From NCBI GenBank assembly GCA_002322865.1, contig DCOH01000033.1:164512-172689 (forward strand): a stretch of DNA of 8,178 nucleotides. The letters run 5' to 3'. Below are positions 1 to 5,495 of this stretch, in pieces. Under the pieces are notes generated by a model. It saw nothing but the letters and a program-made list of their open reading frames with translations, was not told where the DNA came from and made no database searches. The translations under genes and the position numbers were made by a program. This stretch comes from Sphingobacterium sp. UBA1575 (GTDB lineage Bacteria > Bacteroidota > Bacteroidia > Sphingobacteriales > Sphingobacteriaceae). Each line of letters opens with the position of its first letter. The first letter of the stretch is position 1.

Positions 1-174
1 GATACCGGAATAATCTACTTTTACTGATTTTTGGGCATCTTCCAATACCTTTCTGGCGTCTTCTGGCGCCAATGTTTCCAGTGGTTTATCACCGCTATTG
101 TTCAGTGCGTCTAAAAATTCGCGTATTCCCTTTAAAATGTTGGGGTCTTTTTCTGCTTTGATCTTATCAGCCAT
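1..174 (-). CDS. Alpha/beta hydrolase (Aes/lipase-like), N-terminal fragment
   Basis: The frame is open from an ATG at 174-172 to the window edge and gives 58 codons, so the gene is cut by the window and is not necessarily broken. The protein starts MADKIKAEKDPNILKGIREF and ends KPLETLAPEDARKVLEDAQK followed by SVKVDYSGI. This resembles the N-terminal lead-in of acetyl-esterase/lipase-type alpha/beta hydrolases, where a stretch like 'GKPLETLSPEDARQVL..AQ.SVKVDLSGI' precedes the catalytic fold. The HGGG oxyanion motif, the nucleophile elbow and the catalytic Asp/His would all lie outside the window, so activity cannot be judged. No signal peptide is visible, which suggests a cytoplasmic enzyme. 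The start is supported by being the only ATG in frame and by the good N-terminal match. The family call is from memory of the motif; the presence of a gene is much surer than its function. Confidence 0.68.
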   Translation of the reverse strand, partial: MADKIKAEKDPNILKGIREFLDALNNSGDKPLETLAPEDARKVLEDAQKSVKVDYSGI

Positions 175-191
175 AATGATTGTTTTAAAGA

Positions 192-216
192 TTCTTTATT
201 AATAGTTTCTTTATTA
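192..216. repeat. 10-bp direct repeat upstream of the hydrolase start
   Basis: The sequence TTCTTTATTA occurs at 192-201 and again at 207-216, with starts 15 bp apart, in the 72-bp gap between the hydrolase start (174) and the stop of the membrane-protein gene (247). Just outside lies a 7-bp inverted pair, GATTGTT at 178-184 and AACAATC at 219-225. The position would suit a regulator site in the hydrolase 5' region, but the DNA is very AT-rich and this could be chance. I see no clear Bacteroidota -7 element here, and no terminator for the upstream gene. Confidence 0.25.
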
Positions 217-246
217 GTAACAATCTGTGAGGTTGATGGTTTTTAT

Positions 247-939
247 TCATTGGAGGATAGCAAGTACGAAGTTTTTCCAAAAGTCAGTTCTGGGAATAAT
301 CATCAGCAACAGGATCTCAGATATCCAACATCCTAAAAATAGGAGGTAAGGGCTTTTTAGAATAGCTTTTTGATAATTTATTTTTTCGAAAACAAGTATT
401 GAAACGCTTACTAGAATAGGGAGTAGGATAGCTGCGAGAAGTCCTGATCCTGGATGGAACTGATTAAGTAATCTGGACATTCCAGGGTTTAGGATGACCA
501 GGGAACAGGCAATAATAAAGGCTACATGCCAACGCTGATTTCTTGAATTCATCATAGCAATGGTAAAATAGGCCCCTAAAGATAGCGCATCAATAAACCC
601 GATGAAAGAGGTCATCATGGCTTTCTCTGGAGTTTGTGCTAATTCTCGTTCTGTTTGGTTATATACCAATAAAAGGATACTTATGATTAAAAGCGGGATG
701 AGGAAATAGGCGGTTTTTCCCAAGGTTCGATGTAGGCTCCGTTTTCCTTTTGCTATCAGGATTGGCTGGATGATGAGTAGCACAAACCAACCTACAAACC
801 CGATGAAATGAAGGTGGATAAGTAAGGGGAAATGTGAGAAATTAGGTAGGTGGCTAATATAAGAAGTATAAAAACCAGCTAAGGAAATCAATACAATCAG
901 CATGAAAAAGCTGAAAATGAGCTTTATATTCCTGTCCAT
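247..939 (-). CDS. Multi-pass inner-membrane protein of unknown function
   Basis: The protein has 230 residues from the preferred ATG at 939-937 (MDRNIKLIFSFF). An in-frame ATG at 993 would add 18 residues (MIYFYNYHIVQLLTNQYL); I prefer the internal start because it directly precedes a short basic stretch and the first membrane helix, as homologues tend to do. Hydropathy by eye gives about seven transmembrane segments. The loop after the second helix reads KGKRSLHRTLGK and follows a helix containing HLHFIGFVGW. This pattern (His in a helix, Trp, Gln-Pro, then 'LHR.LGK') resembles uncharacterised Bacteroidota membrane proteins and loosely the DUF2306 group. Whether the histidines bind a cofactor is unknown. 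A second conserved-looking patch is RWHVAF..., with NPGMSRLL at the end of that helix. It lies 72 bp upstream of the hydrolase gene on the same strand with no obvious terminator between, so co-transcription is possible. No function can be assigned. Confidence 0.75.
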   Translation of the reverse strand: MDRNIKLIFSFFMLIVLISLAGFYTSYISHLPNFSHFPLLIHLHFIGFVGWFVLLIIQPILIAKGKRSLHRTLGKTAYFLIPLLIISILLLVYNQTERELAQTPEKAMMTSFIGFIDALSLGAYFTIAMMNSRNQRWHVAFIIACSLVILNPGMSRLLNQFHPGSGLLAAILLPILVSVSILVFEKINYQKAILKSPYLLFLGCWISEILLLMIIPRTDFWKNFVLAILQ

Positions 940-1020
940 AAGATATTGATTGGTTAATAATTGGACAATATGATAGTTATAAAAATAAATCATTTTAATT
1001 TTTAAAAATGATTTTATAAG

Positions 1021-1030
1021 ATAAATTTAT
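1021..1030. promoter_or_regulatory. AT-rich divergent spacer with a 10-bp palindrome
   Basis: The spacer between the two divergent genes (940-1123) is very AT-rich and contains the perfect palindrome ATAAATTTAT at 1021-1030. Its core TAAATTTA recurs at 1094-1101. Because the core is self-complementary and resembles the Bacteroidota -7 box (TAnnTTTG), it could serve either strand. No matching TTTG is seen at the right distance on the minus strand, so the promoter of the membrane-protein gene is not located. Such palindromes are common by chance in AT-rich DNA. Confidence 0.2.
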
Positions 1031-1068
1031 GAAATACTAAATTATCTTAATCCTTACGTAATAAATAA

Positions 1069-1101
1069 TTTGTGGCATTTGATAAAATAATCTTAAATTT
1101 A
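1069..1101 (+). promoter_or_regulatory. Candidate Bacteroidota-type promoter for the small membrane protein/Mph pair
   Basis: TTTG at 1069-1072 lies 21 bp upstream of TAAATTTA at 1094-1101. This fits the Bacteroidota sigma-ABfr pattern (TTTG, about 19-21 bp, TAnnTTTG) except for the last base. It would start transcription near 1108, leaving a leader of about 16 nt before the ATG at 1124. A TAATTTG at 1110-1116 is too close to that ATG to be its promoter. The call rests only on pattern and position in AT-rich DNA. Confidence 0.3.
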
Positions 1102-1123
1102 TTATAATCTAATTTGAAATCTT

Positions 1124-1339
1124 ATGTTAGCATTCATCGATTATTCCGCAAACCCATTGTTAACAGTAATTTATATCATTCTATTTATCCACGTTTATTT
1201 TGTGGTTCGTTACTGTGTGGGAAATATTATCATTTACCATGATCGCAGTCCCGCGGAACGCTTTCTTGATTTTCTGAAGGTGGTTTTTATTCCTATTGTC
1301 GGATATATTTGGGTCTTGCGTTCTCAAGCAAATGACTAA
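1124..1339 (+). CDS. Small membrane protein, 71 residues, unknown function
   Basis: The product starts MLAFIDYSANPLLTVIYIIL. It has one clear transmembrane helix at about residues 11-30, a short polar stretch with the sequence YHDRSPAERFLDFLK (about 38-52), and a second shorter hydrophobic segment at about 53-65 (VVFIPIVGYIWVL). The end, IPIVGYIWVL, loosely recalls the N-terminal membrane segment of cardiolipin synthase/PLD-type proteins, but no HKD phosphodiesterase motif follows and the protein simply ends, so I do not assign that function. The antisense reading at 1181-1381 has no recognisable features. The gene ends 22 bp before the phosphotransferase start on the same strand and probably shares its transcript. 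Coding status is supported by sensible membrane topology, the position just after a promoter-like sequence and the tight junction with the next gene. Confidence 0.7.
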   Translation: MLAFIDYSANPLLTVIYIILFIHVYFVVRYCVGNIIIYHDRSPAERFLDFLKVVFIPIVGYIWVLRSQAND

Positions 1340-1369
1340 CCAATATGAATGACTAACCAATATGAATGA
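1331..1369 (+). repeat. 17-bp tandem duplication across the cistron junction
   Basis: The unit AATGACTAACCAATATG occurs twice back to back, at 1331-1347 and 1348-1364, and the first five bases follow again at 1365-1369. The unit contains the last two sense codons (AAT GAC) and TAA stop of the 71-residue protein as well as the ATG of the phosphotransferase. The first copy supplies the real stop (1337-1339) and the second copy supplies the real start (1362-1364). The leftover ATG at 1345 opens a three-codon mini-cistron (Met-Asn-Asp-stop, 1345-1356). Removing one unit would leave a 5-bp gap between the two genes in place of 22 bp, which is probably the ancestral state. Confidence 0.9.
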
Positions 1370-2240
1370 ACAGCAGATCAAGGACCTCGCAAAAGAACAT
1401 GGCTTAACCTTAACCGATCAGATCCATTTCAGTGAGATGGGTATTGATTTTAAGGTCGGAATGGCGAAGGATATCCAAGGAAAAGAATGGATATTAAGAA
1501 TTCCTCGACGCCCTGAGATGTTAAAACAGATCCAGGAAGAAAAGAATATTCTAAGTTTTGTCCAACCTTTTTTAAAGGTAGAAATCCCCAATTGGGTTAT
1601 CAGTACAGAAAGGTTGGTTGCCTATCCTGCTTTAAAGGGAAAGCCCGTATTAACTTACGATGCCTCTTATGCTGTGAAATGGAATATGGACCAGCATAAT
1701 CCGCATTTTATTCCTTCTTTAGCCCATACGCTCTACGATTTGCACCAAATCCCTGCACAGGAAGCTAAACGGAATCACATAAAAATGATGGATGCTGGAG
1801 ATTTTCGACCTGAAATTGATAGCCGTTTAACCCTGGTCAAATCAGAGCTTGGTATTTCAGAGGAACTGGAATCAAGATATAAAGCCTGGTTGCAACATGA
1901 TGCATTGTGGCCTGATTTCACAAGTTTCATCCATGGCGATTTATATGCAGGACATATTTTAACTAATCAAGCTGGAGAAATTACAGGCATCATTGATTGG
2001 ACGACCGCTCAGTTTGGTGATCCATCCATTGACTTCAGTGGCCACTTAAATGTCTTTGGTGAAGAAAGCCTTAAGGAGTTGATCCAAACTTACGAAAGGT
2101 TGGGAGGGAAGACATGGGACAAACTATTTGAGCAAACGGTTGAAAGAGCAGCCGCATCCGCGCTTGCCTATGGATATTTTGCTATCCTGACACAGGATGA
2201 TACCCACATCAAAGGGGCTAAATCCTTATTGGGCGTTTGA
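1362..2240 (+). CDS. Macrolide 2'-phosphotransferase (Mph) family kinase
   Basis: This 292-residue protein has the usual length and layout of the Mph branch of the aminoglycoside-phosphotransferase fold. Members phosphorylate the 2'-OH of the desosamine sugar of macrolides in the cytoplasm, usually with GTP. The N-lobe carries EWILRIPRRPE (about 42-52), a stretch typical of Mph enzymes. The catalytic loop is HGDLYAGHIL at 191-200: Asp193 is the expected catalytic base, and His198 takes the place of the Asn found in ordinary APH enzymes, which is an Mph hallmark. The metal-binding motif is IDWTTAQFGDPSIDF at 211-225, with Asp212. The C-terminus (ALAYGYFAIL ... AKSLLGV) also fits. The start at 1362 is chosen because the family match begins there; it lies in the second copy of the 17-bp duplication. 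The gene is probably co-transcribed with the preceding small membrane protein and is convergent with the SusC/D operon. No mobile element flanks it, so it looks like a resident chromosomal gene. The substrate is inferred and could be a natural sugar-bearing compound. Confidence 0.88.
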   Translation: MNEQQIKDLAKEHGLTLTDQIHFSEMGIDFKVGMAKDIQGKEWILRIPRRPEMLKQIQEEKNILSFVQPFLKVEIPNWVISTERLVAYPALKGKPVLTYDASYAVKWNMDQHNPHFIPSLAHTLYDLHQIPAQEAKRNHIKMMDAGDFRPEIDSRLTLVKSELGISEELESRYKAWLQHDALWPDFTSFIHGDLYAGHILTNQAGEITGIIDWTTAQFGDPSIDFSGHLNVFGEESLKELIQTYERLGGKTWDKLFEQTVERAAASALAYGYFAILTQDDTHIKGAKSLLGV

Positions 2241-2275
2241 TATATTTATAAGGTTCATAACTTTCAAAAAATAAA

Positions 2276-2307
2276 AAATGGCATCTAGAAAAGTCTAGAT
2301 GCCATTT
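2276..2307 (-). terminator. Intrinsic terminator of the SusC/D operon, possibly bidirectional
   Basis: A perfect 14-bp stem, AAATGGCATCTAGA at 2276-2289 pairing with TCTAGATGCCATTT at 2294-2307, encloses a 4-base loop at 2290-2293. Read on the minus strand, the stem is followed directly by a T-rich tail (TTTATTTTTT, complement of 2266-2275), giving a classical intrinsic terminator 20 bp after the stop of the last operon gene. Read on the plus strand, the tail is only TTTAAATTCC, so it should stop transcription of the phosphotransferase gene less efficiently. It lies in the 87-bp space between two convergent genes. Confidence 0.88.
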
Positions 2308-2327
2308 AAATTCCATTCCAAAAAAGA

Positions 2328-3320
2328 TTAAGGAACGCGAGTAACTTGTGGAACAATGACTTCGATCAAATAAGTTCCAGGTGCATACGTTCTAAATGAA
2401 AAACGTGCATTACAAGAATAGGTATTGTATGGAAGGCCAAGGCTGTCATCAAACTTTACATATTTTGCTGGGATACGGTAATAGTAGTTAAAACCATTCC
2501 CCAAAGAGTTCAATGGGAAAGGAACTACACCGAAAGCAAATTCCATACGATCGTCAAATAATTGTGTGGAGATCGCATAATCCTGCATAGTCTGCAAGAA
2601 ACCTGGATTATTTCCACTATTTGGTCTTCTTGCAATCTCTCCCTTGTTAGGATTGAATGCATTTCCATTCTTATCCACAATCTTCACGATCACCTTATCT
2701 CCAGTGTCTGAAGTACGGGTTACACGAATGTGTTCAACACCACTAGTAATTGTCTTGGTAGTTCCTTCTGCACCTACTTTCATCGCTACAGTTGAACGTA
2801 CTGCAGGGATTTCGAATAAAGGCGCTGCTACTAGGTCAAATGAACCGATGTCTTTATAAAATTTGCTACCAGTTGGATTACTGATTTCCAAATCGAATTT
2901 ATACTTCCCTAAAGGAAGGTTGACTGTGGTATAATTCGCTTCGATTTGACCAGATACCGGATTGATCACAATTGGATGGATCATGGTATCTACTCGCTTT
3001 GCATTGATCTGCTCTAAGGTAGTGTCTTTTTTCGGATCATATAACGCTTTCCACACCTTATGTGCATACGTTTTCTCGAACAAAGGAGTAACATTTTCAC
3101 CAGTTTCCCGGTTATACACATTGACTAATTTAATGTTCAATGGTTTTGTGGATCCTTCTGGATTAATTGCAGTGGAAACGTAGGCTCTACCCTGTTGAAT
3201 AGTAGAAGGTTGAACCTCATATCTGATAATATTACTCAAGTTTCCATCAGGAATCTTTTTACAAGCTCCAGTTGCTAATGTACCTAACAAGAGAGCAGCA
3301 ATTATAAATTTATTCTTCAT
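2328..3320 (-). CDS. DUF5007-type surface lipoprotein
   Basis: This 330-residue protein begins with a lipoprotein signal peptide (MKNKFIIAALLLGTLATGAC), with the lipidated cysteine at about residue 20. The mature start, CKKIPDGNLSNIIRYE, followed by PSTIQQGRAYVSTAINPEGS, TKPLNIKLVNVYNRETGENV and a Trp-containing stretch, matches my recollection of the DUF5007 family of Bacteroidota SusC/D-linked lipoproteins. The rest looks beta-rich, with alternating hydrophobic residues, which suggests one or two immunoglobulin-like or similar sandwich domains. No catalytic motif is visible. It is the last gene of the operon, starts 2 bp after the stop of the fasciclin gene and ends just before the terminator. 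By analogy with SusE/SusF-type genes, it is likely an outer-membrane surface accessory protein that helps capture the ligand of the SusC/D pair. The biochemical role of the family is not known to me. The family name is a recognition from memory; a profile search would settle it. Confidence 0.8.
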   Translation of the reverse strand: MKNKFIIAALLLGTLATGACKKIPDGNLSNIIRYEVQPSTIQQGRAYVSTAINPEGSTKPLNIKLVNVYNRETGENVTPLFEKTYAHKVWKALYDPKKDTTLEQINAKRVDTMIHPIVINPVSGQIEANYTTVNLPLGKYKFDLEISNPTGSKFYKDIGSFDLVAAPLFEIPAVRSTVAMKVGAEGTTKTITSGVEHIRVTRTSDTGDKVIVKIVDKNGNAFNPNKGEIARRPNSGNNPGFLQTMQDYAISTQLFDDRMEFAFGVVPFPLNSLGNGFNYYYRIPAKYVKFDDSLGLPYNTYSCNARFSFRTYAPGTYLIEVIVPQVTRVP

Positions 3321-3322
3321 GG

Positions 3323-4012
3323 CTATCTATAATAAAATAAGGTATGCGAATTGTTTAATACATGTAATGTTCCGGTAGTTGTCTGTGCATTGGATGTTTG
3401 AACCAACGTACGAACGCCTACTGGATATGCGATTTTTGTGATATCAAATCCTGGGCTTAGGGTCTGGTATAAGTAAGTGTAATAGACAACCCTAGGGATA
3501 ATTGATGAATTTGGGTTATAACCTAAATTCGGATCTCTGGTCTCCTCATAGGAAACTACAACCTCCCTATTTTTTTGATTCTTATAAATCTTACCTTCCA
3601 TGGTTAAATTAACATTAGGAAGGCTTTCTTTTACAAAATACACATCCAGGGAATCTGCAAATCTTGGCAATTCATATTTTATAATCGAATCCACTGTCCA
3701 TTTTTTGAAAGGGTCGATTTTTTGGATAGCCAATGTTCTGGAAGTCACATAATTTTTAATAGCAAAATCAGTAGGAGCAAAAAAGGTAACACCTTGTTGG
3801 TTGATCTTCTCTTTTATGCCTGCTTTATCGACCAGCATTATTAGCGTATCGAAAAGGCCATACTTGTTGCTTTTTAAATAATCATAGGTAGTCATTCTGA
3901 TGTTTGGATCATGTACATCTCCACCTATACGGTAATCATCTTTCTTACATCCTTGGGATAGGATAAAGGATCCAATGATTAAAACAAAATATAATATGTT
4001 ATTGGTTTTCAT
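3323..4012 (-). CDS. Fasciclin (FAS1)-domain lipoprotein
   Basis: The product is a 229-residue lipoprotein. The signal peptide MKTNNILYFVLIIGSFILSQ precedes a lipidated cysteine at about residue 22 (GCKKDDYRIGG). The FAS1 H1 motif is seen as VTFFAPTDFAIKNYV (about 75-89), after a helix of the 'FDTLIMLVDKAGIKEKI' type. The H2 motif is GTLHVLNNSHTLFYY (about 214-228) at the very C-terminus, so the protein holds a single FAS1 domain. The distance between H1 and H2 is about 140 residues, longer than the roughly 100 usual for the domain, so an insertion of perhaps 35-40 residues lies in the middle (about 145-200, rich in Tyr and Asn). FAS1 domains commonly mediate adhesion or ligand binding and have no catalytic role here. 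The gene starts 4 bp after susD and ends 2 bp before the DUF5007 gene, so it is translated from the same message and likely acts with the SusC/D complex at the cell surface. The ligand is unknown. Confidence 0.85.
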   Translation of the reverse strand: MKTNNILYFVLIIGSFILSQGCKKDDYRIGGDVHDPNIRMTTYDYLKSNKYGLFDTLIMLVDKAGIKEKINQQGVTFFAPTDFAIKNYVTSRTLAIQKIDPFKKWTVDSIIKYELPRFADSLDVYFVKESLPNVNLTMEGKIYKNQKNREVVVSYEETRDPNLGYNPNSSIIPRVVYYTYLYQTLSPGFDITKIAYPVGVRTLVQTSNAQTTTGTLHVLNNSHTLFYYR

Positions 4013-4016
4013 AGTG

Positions 4017-5483
4017 CTATTGTTTAATCCACCAAGGATTTTGAGTTAATAATTCATTCTGAGGTAATAGAGCTCGCATGTTCAATGGCCAGAAATACCC
4101 TTGATTGGCTAAACGGTCTGCAGAATAAATGGCTGAGAATTCAGCTATTTTATTGAACATTTCCATACGGATCAAATCAAATTGAGTAGATCCTTCACCA
4201 ATAAGTTCACGTCTTCTTTCGTTGAATATTTGAATCATAAGATCTGAACCCGTTGAACTCAATTCACTTATTCCAGCGCGCTTACGGATAATGTTTAAGT
4301 CAGCTAAAGCTACTTGAGGTTTTCCGTTCTTTAATGCAGCCTCTGCATGCAAAAGACGTAGGTCCGCCAAACGTAATAAAACCAAGTTATTACTGATGGC
4401 ATAATAGGAACCTCCAGGTACTTTTGGTGGATATTGAACAAAATTATCGTATTTACGTAGAAAATAGGTTTGATCATTTGCACCTCTTCTAGCGATGGAA
4501 TCAAATCGTGCACCTCGTTCTGAAGCGGTAAATACATCTTCCAATACATCCTGATCAAAAGTCCAAGCTGAAGCAACCGACTTTCCTGGTACTGCAGGGT
4601 CTGCTAAAAACGCATTGAAGAATCCTTGCGAATGCTCTTCGCCACTGGTATTGTATAACATGCTCAATTCCCAGATAGACTCTTTCGAGTTTCCTGCCCA
4701 GATCTTGCGGTAATCTGCCGTTGACTCTAGAGAATATCCTGCTGAAAGCACATCATTCGCATATTTTTCTGCATTTACATAATCATGTTTCCAAGCATAT
4801 ACATGAGCCAATAGGGCCTGTGCTGCACCTTTGGAAGCTTTTGCTTTACTTCCAGTAGTCGGCAAATTATCAATTCCAAATAACAGGTCATCTATACAGA
4901 ATGCCATGGTTTCCTCCAATGGACTTCTAGCAATAGGAGGGATGTTTTGAGGATCTTTGTAAGATTCCTTGATCAAAAGGATATCTCCCCATACGCGTTG
5001 CATATAGAAATTGGTATAGGCACGAATGAAACGCGCTTCTGCAATCAATTGATTTTTCTCTGTTTCTCCATTTTGGAAATCGTCAGCAGGAAGGGCAGGT
5101 GTTTTTTCAATGATCAAATTACATTGATTAACAATTGCATAGAATCTTGTCCAATTCCAAAGGCTTCCTTCTAAGTAAGGAGCATAGCCAAATTTGAAAT
5201 TTCCACCTTTAGAAAGGTCCTTATAATTCCAGTAATCTCCCCCAGTAACAAAGTTACCTCCAGCTAGATCGCCGAAAATAAAAAAGGAACGATCTGCTCT
5301 TAAAGCATCCCTAAGCATGGAATAGGCTCCGGCATTGGCCTTCGGAATATTATTGGCATCCGTCCAGAAAACCTCATCATAGGTGCTGTTCTCTGGTTCC
5401 AGATCGATATATTTCTTACAAGCGCTGAAATTCACAATGATGAATGCGCAGCAGATGTATGTTATTAATGATTTAATTTTCAT
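4017..5483 (-). CDS. SusD/RagB-family nutrient-binding outer-membrane lipoprotein
   Basis: This 488-residue protein has the family's typical length. The signal peptide ends at a lipidated cysteine at about residue 22 (NFSACKKYIDLEPEN), and the mature N-terminus CKKYIDLEP followed by FWTDANNIPKANAGAYSML is typical of SusD proteins. Further landmarks are AEARFIRAYTNFYMQRVWGD (about 148-167), PPIARSPLEET, LLRLADLRLLHAEAALKNGK and NERRRELIGEGSTQFDLIRM, and the end PQNELLTQNPWW. These are the TPR-like helices and the C-terminal segment of the family. SusD proteins sit on the outside of the outer membrane as a hinged lid over the SusC channel and deliver ligand, usually oligosaccharide but also peptides in some members. 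The gene follows susC by 12 bp and precedes the fasciclin gene by 4 bp, which suggests translational coupling. The ligand cannot be read from sequence. The protein appears intact, and the ATG at 5483 begins the signal peptide. Confidence 0.95.
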   Translation of the reverse strand: MKIKSLITYICCAFIIVNFSACKKYIDLEPENSTYDEVFWTDANNIPKANAGAYSMLRDALRADRSFFIFGDLAGGNFVTGGDYWNYKDLSKGGNFKFGYAPYLEGSLWNWTRFYAIVNQCNLIIEKTPALPADDFQNGETEKNQLIAEARFIRAYTNFYMQRVWGDILLIKESYKDPQNIPPIARSPLEETMAFCIDDLLFGIDNLPTTGSKAKASKGAAQALLAHVYAWKHDYVNAEKYANDVLSAGYSLESTADYRKIWAGNSKESIWELSMLYNTSGEEHSQGFFNAFLADPAVPGKSVASAWTFDQDVLEDVFTASERGARFDSIARRGANDQTYFLRKYDNFVQYPPKVPGGSYYAISNNLVLLRLADLRLLHAEAALKNGKPQVALADLNIIRKRAGISELSSTGSDLMIQIFNERRRELIGEGSTQFDLIRMEMFNKIAEFSAIYSADRLANQGYFWPLNMRALLPQNELLTQNPWWIKQ

Positions 5484-5495
5484 GATGTTTCGGTG

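Noticed and set aside
247..993. Longer form of the membrane protein starting at 993
   Set aside because: It is possible but less likely: the 18 extra residues are polar/aromatic and not part of a helix, while the ATG at 939 gives a normal short N-terminus before the first helix.
1110..1116. TAATTTG as the promoter -7 box of the 71-residue protein gene
   Set aside because: It ends only 7 bases before the ATG, too close for a normal leader, and it lacks a correctly spaced TTTG.
1124..1339. Cardiolipin synthase/PLD N-terminal fragment
   Set aside because: Only a vague likeness in the IPIVGYIWVL segment; no HKD motif follows in any frame and the next gene is an intact kinase.
1181..1381. Antisense reading frame of 66 codons opposite the small membrane protein
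   Set aside because: It overlaps the better-supported plus-strand gene and its duplicated junction, and shows no signal peptide, motif or sensible composition.
2644..2859. Plus-strand open frames inside the DUF5007 gene (also 2962-3183)
   Set aside because: They are opposite a clear lipoprotein gene and have no family resemblance.
4331..5174. Alternative frames inside susD (4331-4576 minus, 4947-5174 plus)
   Set aside because: They are embedded in a strongly recognisable SusD gene and have odd amino-acid composition.
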